Assembly (NCBI GenBank): GCA_963788085.1
Contig: CAWBFS010000069.1
Span: forward strand, 1-64,000
Direction: 5' to 3'
Source: AP-15 sp963788085
GTDB lineage: Bacteria > Pseudomonadota > Alphaproteobacteria > ATCC43930 > CGMCC-115725
Length of the DNA: 64,000 nucleotides
A program made the position numbers and the translations under genes. Under the pieces are notes generated by a model, which searched no databases, had not been told where the DNA came from, and saw nothing but the letters and a program-made list of their open reading frames with translations. This document shows, one piece after another, positions 16,694 through 25,735 of this stretch; within the stretch, counting starts at the first letter, position 1; the number at the start of each line of letters is the position of its first letter.

Positions 16694-17458
16694 ATGAGCC
16701 ACACCGGAAACGCGGAACGCCACTCCGTGTTGGAAGAGATTGAATCGTGTCTGGTAGCCCGGTTGGAGCCCCCTGTTGACCAGAGAGCGCCGGAAGAATT
16801 TATTGATCGCGAATACCCTGAGATACGCTCTGAAATTGTGCGTCACACTGCGGCCCTCATCCAGAAGGCTAGACATGGGGTGGTTAAGGATCTCGCTCGC
16901 CTGATCAGTACGGCAGTGAGTTCGTGGAGGCTCCTCCAGAAGATCGAAGAAAAATCCAAGCGTGCCGGGCCGAGTTGCCTACACCGGGACCACAACGATC
17001 TAACGGGATTCCGGACCACCACGCCACCACCTCAGATCGATATCGCGTGGCGGGATATAGGGCGGATCTTCGTTCTCGAATCAAAAGCCATATCTCCACG
17101 CGAAGATGTGAGTATTGATAACGAATTTGATGTCGTACTGGGATCGTTGCACTCAATAACGATAGATGATCGTCCTTCGTCGCTCCTGAATGCCGCGTCC
17201 ATGGGCAAATCCATGGGTGGTATGGGTTTCGGTAAGACTGATTATAGTCCAATTTTCTTTGGACATCATCTTTCGATAAGGGACGAATGGCGCAGCGTCG
17301 CGGCGGTATTAGATCACCTTACACTTTGTGAACCAGAACTGGACGATTTCCAGCTCCTCCGCGAATGTGCTTGGGCAGCAAATTCAGCTGCGCGGCGGGG
17401 TCAAGATTTTGAATCGGCTAGGCATTACTCGCGTCAATTTCGCGCCCACTCTGTATGA
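16694..17458 (+). CDS. Unknown protein with PD-(D/E)XK-like motif, first gene of a HigBA module
   Basis: A 254-residue protein of no recognised family. Residues 116-131 (DIAWRDIGRIFVLESK) carry D116 and E129-x-K131 at PD-(D/E)XK spacing. The region before is helical, and a Gly-rich SMGKSMGGMGFGKT follows at about 190-203. Near 17400 another frame may be the true continuation (LNRLGITRVNFAPTLYELVR), so one base may be missing and the real C-terminus longer, ending next to the toxin start. It begins immediately after the palindromic operator and precedes the toxin/antitoxin genes on the same strand. A nuclease effector or modulator role is speculative. Confidence 0.6.
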   Translation: MSHTGNAERHSVLEEIESCLVARLEPPVDQRAPEEFIDREYPEIRSEIVRHTAALIQKARHGVVKDLARLISTAVSSWRLLQKIEEKSKRAGPSCLHRDHNDLTGFRTTTPPPQIDIAWRDIGRIFVLESKAISPREDVSIDNEFDVVLGSLHSITIDDRPSSLLNAASMGKSMGGMGFGKTDYSPIFFGHHLSIRDEWRSVAAVLDHLTLCEPELDDFQLLRECAWAANSAARRGQDFESARHYSRQFRAHSV

Positions 17459-17553
17459 GCTCGTTCGAAGCCATACGCTAAGCGTGTCTTTTAGCCCTCC
17501 CGAAAGGATCGCTGCGATTTTTGAGCGGACAAGCTATCTCGGGCTTGAGGCTA

Positions 17554-17859
17554 ATGATTGTTACCGACGAGGACTGGGTCGAAGCGCTTCTCCGGGGCGA
17601 AAGCGTCGAACGTATCCGCGACGCCGATCTCCCGGCCCTTCGGGATGCGCTTCATATTCTCAACGCTGCGTCAACCTTAGAGGACACACTCTATGTAGGC
17701 CGGCGGACAATCCGCGTGATCGCCGGCCGGCGGCGGACTTACTGCATAGACACCGGCTCCGAGTATTGGATTACCTTCCAGTGGCGTGTGCATGACGCGA
17801 TCAACGTTCACATCGTCCGCCTCCGCAGCACGAGCCTCGGCTCGGAGTTCCGGCGCTGA
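17554..17859 (+). CDS. HigB-like toxin of a type II toxin-antitoxin pair
   Basis: About 101 residues starting at ATG 17554 (MIVTDEDWVEALLRGE). The centre and end fit the HigB/RelE fold: ALRDALHILNAASTLEDTLY, then VGRR...YCIDTGSEYWITFQWR and the DAINVHIV strand. HigB toxins cleave mRNA on the ribosome; the basic residues in VGRRTIRVIAGRRRTY would be the active patch. The N-terminus is longer than usual for HigB. The antitoxin frame overlaps the 3' end, the normal toxin-first order of higBA. Confidence 0.75.
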   Translation: MIVTDEDWVEALLRGESVERIRDADLPALRDALHILNAASTLEDTLYVGRRTIRVIAGRRRTYCIDTGSEYWITFQWRVHDAINVHIVRLRSTSLGSEFRR

Positions 17860-18187
17860 ACCGATAACGCCTGGCCGCTTTCTGCGAGAGAAAGTTTTAG
17901 CTCCAGAAGGGCTCACCCAAGATCAGCTGGCCAGCGCGATGGGCGTGTCGCGGTTGACGGTCAACGAGATCGCCAATGATCGGCGCACGGTGACCGCCGA
18001 GATGGCTCTGAGGCTAGAAGCGGTGACGCGCATTTCGGCAGAAATGTGGTTGAACCTTCAGCGAGCGGTCGACTTGCACCGTGCCCGGCTGGCGTTAGCC
18101 GAGACGTTGCCGCAGCTTAGCCCCATCACGCGCAAGCGCGAATTCACCAATTTCGAGGGTGAGCTGGAAATCAAGAAGGTCGAGTGA
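17786..18187 (+). CDS. HigA-like antitoxin, Xre-family HTH
   Basis: The conserved part begins about 17850: TPGRFLREKVLAPEGLTQDQ, then LASAMGVSRLTVNEIANDRR, TVTAEMALRLEAVTRISAEM, WLNLQRAVDLHRARLALAET. This is the classical HigA addiction-module antidote with an Xre helix-turn-helix. No good start codon lies close to this core. The frame opens at ATG 17786 inside the toxin gene, so the exact start is uncertain and a small frame error is possible. It probably binds the 19-bp palindrome at 16667-16685 to repress the whole module. Confidence 0.85.
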   Translation: MCMTRSTFTSSASAARASARSSGAEPITPGRFLREKVLAPEGLTQDQLASAMGVSRLTVNEIANDRRTVTAEMALRLEAVTRISAEMWLNLQRAVDLHRARLALAETLPQLSPITRKREFTNFEGELEIKKVE

Positions 18188-18221
18188 GCGCAGCAACTGC
18201 ATCGCACTAGAACGCGCCGCT

Positions 18222-18690
18222 AGCATTTGCGCATCGACCGCTGTCACCTGTATGGCCAGTGCATCGGCGGGTCGTTCATCCTTAACCTGATGAAGCATCA
18301 GCCCGAGCGCGTGCAGAGCGCCGTGCTGGCGCAGCCGATCGGCCGCGTCGGCCCGATGACGCCCGGCCGCCCCGCCCGCTTCAACGGCTGGGCGGAAACC
18401 CTCAAAGACCACCCGGAGGCCACCCCGCAGGTGCTGGACGCGTTCTGCCGGAACCTCTACGCACCCGGCTTGTCTACTGCGTCGACCGCGCCTTCGTCTC
18501 AAAGGTCCAAACGCCGTGCCTCGTGCTGGCCGGCAATGACGAAGCACACCCCTACCCGATCTCCGAAGAACTCTCAAAGCTGCTGCCCAACTGCGAATTC
18601 ATCGCGGAGTGGAAGACCGGCGCAGCCCTTACTTCGGCGAAAACGCGGGTCAAGGAGTTCTTCGCGAAGCACACGCCGTCCCGGGCCTAG
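18222..18690 (+). pseudogene. Duplicated 3' part of the Cys-hydrolase gene
   Basis: RIDRCHLYGQCIGGSFILNL and the rest to the stop at 18690 repeat the C-terminal two-thirds of the hydrolase at 15706-16440. There are a few substitutions (IKAQPER to MKHQPER) and a frameshift near 18475. The first ~90 codons are missing and the preceding bases belong to the toxin-antitoxin module. It cannot make an active enzyme, but it records how the module came to sit here. Confidence 0.85.
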
Positions 18691-18746
18691 GAATTGCTAA
18701 CGGCGGCCCTCCTGCCTCGCCATCGCCTGGCCCGCTGACGGCAAAC

Positions 18747-20286
18747 TCACGGTCGGGTCAGGTCGAGCGCGTTGGTCAGATCGCCGAGAGGCGGTCCGCC
18801 ATTGGCGGCGACCGCGGCATTGCGGCGCGCCAGACCCGGCAGCATCGGCAGGGCAAATCGCTTGGTGATCAGCGAGAGGATCGAGGTCGTATCGTAGAGA
18901 GTGTGGTCGACGACCCCCCTTTTTGCGAACGGAGACACGACCAACGCCGGGATGCGCGTTCCCGGGCCCCAGCGGTCGCCCTTGGGCGGCGCGACATGGT
19001 CCCAGAACCCGCCGTTTTCGTCATAGGTGACGACGACGACCATGTGCGCCCATTGCGGGCTCTTCTGCAGATGCCCGATGACGTCGGCGATATGCCGGTC
19101 GCCATCGAGCACGTCGGTATAGCCGGCGTGCTCGTTCAGATTGCCTTGCGGCTTGTAGAACGTGACCTGCGGCAGCGTTCCGCCGTCGATTGCCTTGATG
19201 AATTCGCTGCCGCCGAGCCCGCCATCTCTCAGATGCTCGGCGCGCGCCGCCGTGCCGGGAGCCATATCGGCGAAATAGTTGAACGGCTGATGGTGGTACT
19301 GAAAATTGGGAACCGGCACTGCATTCTTGCCGTCGAGGGTCGCCTGCCAGGCGCCGGCATACCAGGCCCAGCCGACGCCCTTGGCGCTCAGCAGATCGCC
19401 GATCGTCTGTTCCGTCTGCGGCGGCAGCGTGGTCGGCTTCGTCGGGTCCGCGAGGGCGGGGTCGCCTTCCGGCGCGGGTTTGTTGGCGCTCGGCTGGTAG
19501 GGCGGCTGCATCGTGTTGACCGCGTAGAAATCGGGGGTCAGGTTGCCGTCCCTGACGAATTTCGGGATTCCGTCGATCGCCGATTTGGGCGAGTTGGCCG
19601 CGATAGTCAGCGCCGTGCCGCCGGCCGCGACGGCAGAGATCGAGTCCTTAGCCGGGCTCCGGTCGGCATCCGGGTAGGTGGGCGTGCAGGCGCAAATCAG
19701 CCAAAAGTGGTTGAGGAAGGAACCGCCAAAAGCCCCCATGAAGAAGTTGTCCGCCAGCGTGTATTGTTTGCGCGACATCCCATAGCGGCAATTTGCTGCC
19801 ATTATCATCATAGTGGCCCATTACGAGCGCGCCCGAATCGGCGTAGGCAACAAAACGGTCGTTCTTGCCCCCATCGATCTGCATCTGATTCTGATAGAAG
19901 CGGTGCCACAGATCATGGGTCGTGATGCTGAGCGGCGTATTGAAACCCTTCGGGTCGTCGATTGCGAAAGGCGCGTTCGGCAGGTGCTCGGTCTGCGCCT
20001 GCGTCACGGGCGGAACGACGCCCTTTGCCGTCAGCCCGTCCCATACCGGCGGCAGTTCCTTCAGAACCGAGCCGTCGCGGTCGAGTTGCGTGTAGCCCGC
20101 CGGCGTTACTTGCGAGAGGCCGTTGGCGCCGGGAAACGAGCCGTAGAGGTTGTCGAAGGACCGGTTCTCGGCGTAGATCACCACGATTGTGGCGATATCC
20201 TCGATGCCCGCACCGCTAACCTCGATAGCCGGGCCGACAATCCCCGCTGCCGCGAGCATGGCCAGCACCAGAGCACGTTCTTTCAT
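18747..20286 (-). CDS. Phospholipase C/acid phosphatase-type phosphoesterase (AcpA-like), one frameshift
   Basis: A secreted phosphoesterase of about 510 residues. The start at 20286 gives a signal peptide (MKERALVLAMLAAAGIVGPA). The signature ENRSFDNLYGSFPGANGL follows, then DLWHRFYQNQMQIDGGKNDR. After a one-base shift near 19790 come QYTLADNFFMGAFGGSFLNH, then YDENGGFWDHVAPPKGDRWG, which is the metal-binding region, and GTRIPALVVSPFAKRG. The family hydrolyses phosphate mono- or diesters or phosphatidylcholine in the periplasm. It is divergent from a cytochrome c peroxidase gene with 73 bp between the starts. Confidence 0.88.
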
Positions 20287-20359
20287 ATGACGAATTCCCC
20301 CTTTCCGCGCACAACCCACCTGCGCCGATCCCAAGGCGCAACTCAATTCAAACCGCTCG

Positions 20360-21607
20360 ATGTTGCCGTTTTGTGAAACTGCGCGTCTTTTACAGAGGGC
20401 CGTTCTCGCCGTCTGCGGCGTCCTCGCCTGCGGAGCGGGCGGCGCAGAGGAACCCGCAATTCCATCCCGTGCTCAGGTGTATGCCCGGGTCGAGGCGCTG
20501 ACTGCACTCGGCCGCAGGATGTTCGTCGATCCTTCACTCTCGGCCTCGGGCGAGATGTCTTGTGCTTCGTGCCACAGCCCGCTCGATGCGTTCGGCCCGC
20601 CAAATTCGCTGTCGGTGCAGCTGGGCGGGAAGGACCTCCAGCAGTCCGGAATACGAGCCGCACCGTCGCTCAAGTACCTGCAGGTGACGCCGCAATTCAC
20701 CGAGCATTTTTTCGACTCCGACGACGCGGCCGACGACAGCGTCGACAACGGTCCGACCGGCGGGCTCACCTGGGACGGCAGGATCGACCGGGGCCGCGAC
20801 CAGGCGCGCATCCCGCTGCTGTCGCCTTTTGAAATGGCCAATCGAGACCCGGCGGAATTCGTCGCCCGGCTGCGCCGTAGCTCCTACGCCGGCGAGTTCA
20901 GCCCAATTTTCGGCGATACAGTGCTCGCCGATCCGAACAAGGCGTTCGAGGCGGCACTCGAAGCGTTTGAGGTGTACCAACAAAGCCATGCCGAGTTCTA
21001 CCCCTACAGCAGCAAATACGATGCTTATCTCACCGGCAAAGCCGAGCTTACGGCCCAGGAGCGGCGCGGATTGTCGTTGTTCGAGGATCCTGCCAAGGGT
21101 AATTGCGCCAGATGCCATTTGAGCGCGCCCGAGAAAGACGGAACGCCGCCGCAATTCACCGATTACGGGCTCGTGGCGATCGGGGTGCCGCGCAACACCA
21201 CGATTCCAGCCAACAAGGACCCGAATTTTTTCGACCTCGGCCTATGCGGACCGCTGCGCAGCGACCTGCGCGATAGAGCCGAATATTGCGGGCGATTCAA
21301 GACGCCCTCGCTACGAAACGTCGCTACGCGGCGGGTATTCTTCCATAACGGGATCTTTCAAACTATCCGGCAGGTAATGGAGTTCTACGTGCAGCGCGAC
21401 ACCGAGCCAGAGAGATGGTATCCGCGCGATACGGAAGGGGCCGTCCGCAAATTCGACGATCTGCCCGCAGCCTACCATGCCAATGTCGATGTCGACCCGC
21501 CCTTCGGCGGCCACCCCGGCGACAGGCCGGCATTGTCCGATGACGAGATCGACGATGTCATCGCCTTCATGCGGACCCTGACCGACGGTTTTTTGCCGGA
21601 GAAGTGA
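20360..21607 (+). CDS. Di-haem cytochrome c peroxidase family protein (MauG/CcpA type)
   Basis: 415 residues with an N-terminal export signal (LLQRAVLAVCGVLACGAGGA). There are two c-type haem sites: C68-A-S-C71-H72 and CARCH near residue 250. Between them lie LTWDGRIDRGRDQARIPLLS and the conserved PLLSPFEMA. After the second site comes FKTPSLRNVATRRVFFHNG, typical of bacterial cytochrome c peroxidases. The protein is periplasmic; it reduces hydrogen peroxide with electrons from a c-type cytochrome or oxidises a protein substrate as MauG does. No frameshift. The divergent neighbour is an exported phosphatase, so shared control from the short intergenic region is possible. Confidence 0.92.
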   Translation: MLPFCETARLLQRAVLAVCGVLACGAGGAEEPAIPSRAQVYARVEALTALGRRMFVDPSLSASGEMSCASCHSPLDAFGPPNSLSVQLGGKDLQQSGIRAAPSLKYLQVTPQFTEHFFDSDDAADDSVDNGPTGGLTWDGRIDRGRDQARIPLLSPFEMANRDPAEFVARLRRSSYAGEFSPIFGDTVLADPNKAFEAALEAFEVYQQSHAEFYPYSSKYDAYLTGKAELTAQERRGLSLFEDPAKGNCARCHLSAPEKDGTPPQFTDYGLVAIGVPRNTTIPANKDPNFFDLGLCGPLRSDLRDRAEYCGRFKTPSLRNVATRRVFFHNGIFQTIRQVMEFYVQRDTEPERWYPRDTEGAVRKFDDLPAAYHANVDVDPPFGGHPGDRPALSDDEIDDVIAFMRTLTDGFLPEK

Positions 21608-21611
21608 CCGC

Positions 21612-22526
21612 TCAGTAGTGACCACTAAGTCCGGGCGCCGGGAAGCGGGCCATCCAGTGGCGGGCGATGTCCTCGCGGCGGCATACCCACACCTGGGGAT
21701 GCCCGCGGATGTACTGGATGAAGCGGATCAGCGCCTTCGCCCTGCCGGGATGTCCCGTCAGCCGCATATGCAGCCCCACCGACATCATGCGCGGGCGCTC
21801 CGCACCCTCCTCGTAGAGGACATCGAAGCTGTCGCGCAGAAAGGCGAAGAAATCCTCGCCTGAGCCGAAAACGCCGCGGCCGAACTTCGAATCGTTGGTG
21901 GTCAGCGAATACGGCACAACGAGGTGCGGGCGGTCGTTCACTCGTACCCAATAGGGCAGCTCGTCATTGTAGGTATCGCTGTCGTAAAGGAACCCGCCAT
22001 GCTCGACCAGCAGGCGGCGGGTATTTTCCGACGGTGCGTAGCGGCAGTACCAGCCGGCGGGGATCTTGCCGGTGGTGCGCCGGATCAGCTCGACGGCCTC
22101 GGCGATCTGCTTGCGTTCCTCGGCCTCTGAGAGGCCGGGATGGTTGGTCCAGCGATAACCGTGGCTGCAGATGTCCCAATCGCTTGCGGCGATAGCCGCG
22201 GCGGCGGGCGGATTTGCCTCGAACGCCTTGGCGCAGCCGAAAATCGTCACCGGCACCGCAAAGCGAGTGAAGATTCGATGCAGCCGCCAGAAGCCGACAC
22301 GGGCGCCATATTCGAACATGCTCTCGGCGCCGAGATCGCGGCCTGTCACGCCCAGATCCGCGCCCAGCATCTCGGTCAGCCCGCCTTCGGAAACACCGTC
22401 TCCGGCAGGATAGGATAGCTCCGAACCTTCCTCGAAATTGATCACGAAATTGACGGCGATGCGCGCGTTCCCGGGCCATTGGGCATGCGGCGGCTCGGCG
22501 CCGTAGCCGACGAAGTCACGTGTCAT
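21612..22526 (-). CDS. puuE: Polysaccharide deacetylase-like allantoinase (PuuE type)
   Basis: About 304 residues from ATG 22526 (MTRDFVGYGAEPPHAQWPGN), matching the start of PuuE. The NodB-type barrel is seen in NFVINFEEGSELSY, DWDICSHGYRWTNHPGLSEA and PAGWYCRYAPSENTRRLLVE, and continues to HMRLTGHPGRAKALIRFIQY. PuuE-type enzymes hydrolyse allantoin in purine/urate breakdown without a metal in some members. No other ureide gene is next to it. The ATG overlaps the stop of the upstream DUF29 gene by four bases, so the two are co-transcribed. Confidence 0.85.
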   Translation of the reverse strand: MTRDFVGYGAEPPHAQWPGNARIAVNFVINFEEGSELSYPAGDGVSEGGLTEMLGADLGVTGRDLGAESMFEYGARVGFWRLHRIFTRFAVPVTIFGCAKAFEANPPAAAAIAASDWDICSHGYRWTNHPGLSEAEERKQIAEAVELIRRTTGKIPAGWYCRYAPSENTRRLLVEHGGFLYDSDTYNDELPYWVRVNDRPHLVVPYSLTTNDSKFGRGVFGSGEDFFAFLRDSFDVLYEEGAERPRMMSVGLHMRLTGHPGRAKALIRFIQYIRGHPQVWVCRREDIARHWMARFPAPGLSGHY

Positions 22527-22999
22527 GGCTTTTCTCCGGGCCGGTCTGGGTACCAATCCTCATGGCAGATTTCGTCGAGTGAATAGGGGGACGCCGGCGG
22601 CAAGGTGTCAGCCACAGCGGGTTCCCCGTGCCTGCGAAGCCCGCGCGCTGCACGTCGCCGCCCCTCTATATATAGCTTGTCCAAATTCTCCTCCGCATCG
22701 CGACGAAGCGTTGCCGTCAGCTTATCGGCGAGCGTTTCTCGCGCGTCGTCGATAGTGTCCATCCAGCCGAAGCGCGGTTGCTCGGCCGGCGAATAAGCGA
22801 GCTTTAAGAGGTGTTCGATGATGCGGCGGATCTGGCTGCGGACCGCGTCACGCTCGCTCTTGCCCAAATCCTCGATCTCCTCGGCCACGTGCTCGCGGTC
22901 GAACCGGTTGTCGGAGACCGGCATCGTCCGCAGCACCTCGGCCTGGTGCTGCGTCCAGGCGTAGAAATCATCCTCGTAGCGGGGTCCGTCCGGCATCAA
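22523..22999 (-). CDS. DUF29 domain-containing protein
   Basis: 158 residues with the DUF29 pattern: YEDDFYAWTQHQAEVLRTM, HVAEEIEDLGKSERDAVRSQ, then IRRIIEHLLKLAYSPAEQPR and MDTIDDARETLADKLTATLR. The protein is all-helical and cytoplasmic, of unknown function. Start is MMPDG at 22999 or the second Met. It overlaps the downstream puuE start by four bases. Confidence 0.88.
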   Translation of the reverse strand: MMPDGPRYEDDFYAWTQHQAEVLRTMPVSDNRFDREHVAEEIEDLGKSERDAVRSQIRRIIEHLLKLAYSPAEQPRFGWMDTIDDARETLADKLTATLRRDAEENLDKLYIEGRRRAARGLRRHGEPAVADTLPPASPYSLDEICHEDWYPDRPGEKP

Positions 23000-23004
23000 G
23001 GTCC

Positions 23005-24998
23005 CTACCTCAACTTGATGTCATGGCGTGGCCGGCCCCAATCTGCGGCGGCCGCTGTGGCGCGCTCGACATCTTCCTCGAGCATCAGGCCCTCTTCGAC
23101 CAGGTGCCGGGCCGCCGCCGTGATCGCCGCGGCGTAAGCGTCAGTGTTCGCGTAGCGCTCGAGGATCGATCGCCGCGGGTCGCCGGTCATACGCCGCTCT
23201 TCGGGCGCCTCGGGCAAGGGGATGTAGCTGCCGGAGAATTCGTGCATGGCGCCGTGGCCAAAGCCGCGCGCCCGCAGGTTCCAACCGCAATAGGTGCCGA
23301 GCGGCGCCTGCACCATCGGCGCCCTGACGCCGGCGATGTCGTTGCCGTCCACGTCGACCGCCGGCACCAGCACCGCGTAGCCCTCACCCGGCACGACATC
23401 CGGCGGCTCCTTCAGAATTCCGCGCTCGGCCTCCGGGCCGAAATCCAATAGCGGCAGCGAATTGGGCTCGTGCGGGACCGCCACGCCGGGGATCGCCGGG
23501 AATTGCCGGCGCCATTCCTCGAACTGAACCAGGGTGCCGTCGGCGCGCCGTGGGATGCGGCTGCCGGGCGGCGCGATGCCGTCCGTCGCCCAGCGGTCCA
23601 TCGCGTCGATCATCGTGCGGAACAGCATCGAGGTCGCGACCGTGTTTAGAAAGTTCTGGCGGATCCCGCGCTCCAGCGGTTTCGGGATCGGGTCGGCAAA
23701 ATGCTGCGAGCTGGCCCAGAAATAGACCCGCACGGTCGGCGGCTGCGGCAGGTCGTTGCCCCGTGTGTCGGTATGAACCAGCGATCCGCGCCGCTGCCAA
23801 TACTCGGTCGCGGTCTGGGTGTGGATGACCAGGGGGTCGGTCTCGGGCCGCTTCAGGATCGCATCGCGCCGCCCGGTCAGGTGATCGGTCGTCTCGGCAT
23901 AGGAGAACGGGAACGTGTCGGCCGGGTTGAAGTGGTCCTCATATTGCTGGCCGCCCGACACGACGGCATTCGCGAAGCGATGGTTCAGCCATTTGCGCCC
24001 CGCCCCCGCGACATGCGGCAGGACCCCGTCGAACACCTTGCGCCCGGCGGCGTCGGCGTTGAAGCCGCGATAGACAAAATCGCGGATGCACCGCCCGGTC
24101 TGCGACCGGCCCCAGGCATACGCCTTTTCGATCCTGACCGAGACCCGCGGCCTCGTCGGCTTCATATCGCAGGAAGCTGACAAAATCGCGCACGGCCGCA
24201 TGGCCGAGCCCGAGCACCAGCGGGTCGCGGCCGGTATAAATCAGCTCGTAAATCCAGCCCGGCTCGAAGCCGCCGGGGATGTGGATATGCGTGTCCGACG
24301 GGATCACGGCGTGCTCGGCGCCCTGATTGTCGAGGCCGACCCCGCCTTCGACTCGCGCAAAGCGCCAGCGCTCGGGCGGCACCGGGCTCCGCTCGTCGTC
24401 CGGATAGCGGCGGCGCGTCAGACGAGCTTCGCGGGTGTCGAGCGATACGGTCGGATGGCTCCGCGTCGAGGCATGGCCGCTCAGCGGAAATGTTGTCAGT
24501 CCCGGCCGATCGGCGATGTACTCGACCCGGACGAGCCCGGTTACCGCCGGCACGGTCGGGAGATCGAGCACCATCCGCCCGTTCCCCGGCAGCAGGTCGC
24601 CCTGCCAGGCGAGCCATACGACGGTGTAGCCGCGCCGCATCAGAAAGCCGTTTCCGGCATGCTCCAGGGTGCGCGGGTCGTTGGACGCCGGCGCGTCGTT
24701 GAAGAATTGCAGCATCCGCTTGTTGCCGCGGTTGCCGTAATCGAAAAAGATCCGCCGGTTGCCGCGCGCGGGATCGACCGGCTTCAGGATCGAGAAATCG
24801 CCAGCGAAACCGGACGAGCCCCTCGGCATCGACCGGCGCCTTGTCGATATCGGTGATGCCCTGCTGCGCCGGCGCATCGGGATCGGCCGCAAAATGCGCC
24901 CTCCCGACGACGCGTTCATACGCCCCGACATCCCCGAACTCGTGCCCATCCGCAAACGGAAACCGCTCGGCAATCGCCAGTTCCACACGATTGGTCAT
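23005..24998 (-). CDS. Alpha/beta hydrolase domain-containing protein (large, ~665 aa), two frameshifts
   Basis: Three frames form one protein: MTNRVELAIAERFPFADGHE then VGAYERVVGRAHFAADPDAP; after a shift near 24780, DFSILKPVDPARGNRRIFFD and HAGNGFLMRRGYTVVWLAWQ; after a shift near 24180, YAWGRSQTGRCIRDFVYRGF. The last holds the nucleophile Ser in GRSQTGR. The end reads LEEDVERATAAAADWGRPRH. The family consists of large bacterial hydrolases of unknown substrate with an N-terminal beta-rich domain. All conserved blocks are present, so sequencing indels may explain the breaks. The next gene downstream (23 kb side) is the DUF29 gene, six bases away. Confidence 0.8.
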
Positions 24999-25024
24999 AC
25001 CCAAAACCCCACTCGTCTCCTTGT

Positions 25025-25054
25025 CATGGCCGGGCTTTGTCCCGGCCATCCACG
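25025..25054. repeat. Palindromic REP-like element, left arm of a pair
   Basis: GGCCGGGC-TTTGT-CCCGGCC hairpin followed by ATCCACG. It is in inverted orientation to the element at 25386-25419, and the two tightly bracket the GIY-YIG gene. It belongs to the family that translates as 'MAGLVPAIH', with further paired copies near 30.35, 34.3 and 51.4 kb. Confidence 0.8.
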
Positions 25055-25057
25055 AAA

Positions 25058-25345
25058 TCACACGATGCGATCGTAGAGATCAGCCCAGTCCGGATTGGCA
25101 GCCAAGATCAGCCGAGCCTTCCACTTCCTTGGCCAATGCTTCATGTTTTTCTCGCGCTGTATTGCAGCCCGGATGTCGTCATGGTGCTCGACATAGACGA
25201 GGCGCTTAAGTCCATACTGTTTGGTAAAGCCGTCGGCTACACCTTCTCGATGTTCCCATACCCGGCGCCCCAGGTTGCTCGTCACGCCAACATACAGCGT
25301 CCCGTTCGGCCGATTGGTCATTATGTAAACCCAACCGCTCGCCAT
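25058..25345 (-). CDS. GIY-YIG endonuclease, small single-domain
   Basis: 95 residues. The GIY-YIG core is WVYIMTNRPNGTLYVGVTSN (Y7, Y18), R27/R28 and H32 in LGRRVWEHREG, and E65 in AIQREKNMKHWPRKWK. This matches the UvrC-type catalytic domain as found in hundreds of near-identical rhizobial small proteins. It cuts one DNA strand at a time in the characterised relatives. The gene fits exactly between two inverted palindromic elements (25025-25054 and 25386-25419), the stop being four bases from one of them, so gene and repeats probably move or spread together. Confidence 0.92.
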   Translation of the reverse strand: MASGWVYIMTNRPNGTLYVGVTSNLGRRVWEHREGVADGFTKQYGLKRLVYVEHHDDIRAAIQREKNMKHWPRKWKARLILAANPDWADLYDRIV

Positions 25346-25385
25346 CTGCTCAAAGCCGCCTTGCCGGGGTTCCGGTCAGAAACGC

Positions 25386-25419
25386 ACGTAGATGGCCGGG
25401 ACAAGCCCGGCCATGACGG
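25386..25419. repeat. Palindromic REP-like element, right arm of a pair
   Basis: GATGGCCGGGACAAGCCCGG followed by CCATGACGG, the inverted partner of 25025-25054. The hairpin arms are GGCCGGG and CCCGGCC. Confidence 0.8.
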
Positions 25420-25552
25420 TTAGGGCCTCGACGGCCTATTGATTGGACGCGCTGTCGATCCCAACTATTTGCCCGATGCCGAACCGGCTTTCGGCAGAGC
25501 TGCTTTCCTCACCCGGCGCGATGGTGAGCAGCACCGATATTCTTGGTGCTGC

Positions 25553-25735
25553 ATGGTTCACGCTATCACTCTGCTTATATCTGCCGCGACTGAGTTGTTC
25601 CTTAGCATAGCTATTCTCACGCTTATGATAAAACTTGACCGAAGTTCACTTGCCGCAGCGATTTTTTCGATAGCCGTGGTTGCCTTAACCAGAGCGATCC
25701 AAAACCCCCTCAACCGGCGTCCACCTCCAGAATAG
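25553..25735 (+). CDS. Possible small membrane protein
   Basis: 60 residues with two hydrophobic stretches, ITLLISAATELFLSIAILTL and SLAAAIFSIAVVALTRAI, and a charged tail. It has no known family and only a weak ribosome-binding site. The 3' end overlaps the end of the M20 peptidase gene on the other strand by 26 bases. It may be chance; the regular two-helix pattern is the only support. Confidence 0.3.
   Translation: MVHAITLLISAATELFLSIAILTLMIKLDRSSLAAAIFSIAVVALTRAIQNPLNRRPPPE

Noticed and set aside
23023..24856. Plus-strand frames opposite the large alpha/beta hydrolase gene
   Set aside because: Antisense shadows; the minus-strand pieces carry the conserved GRSQTGR nucleophile and family blocks.
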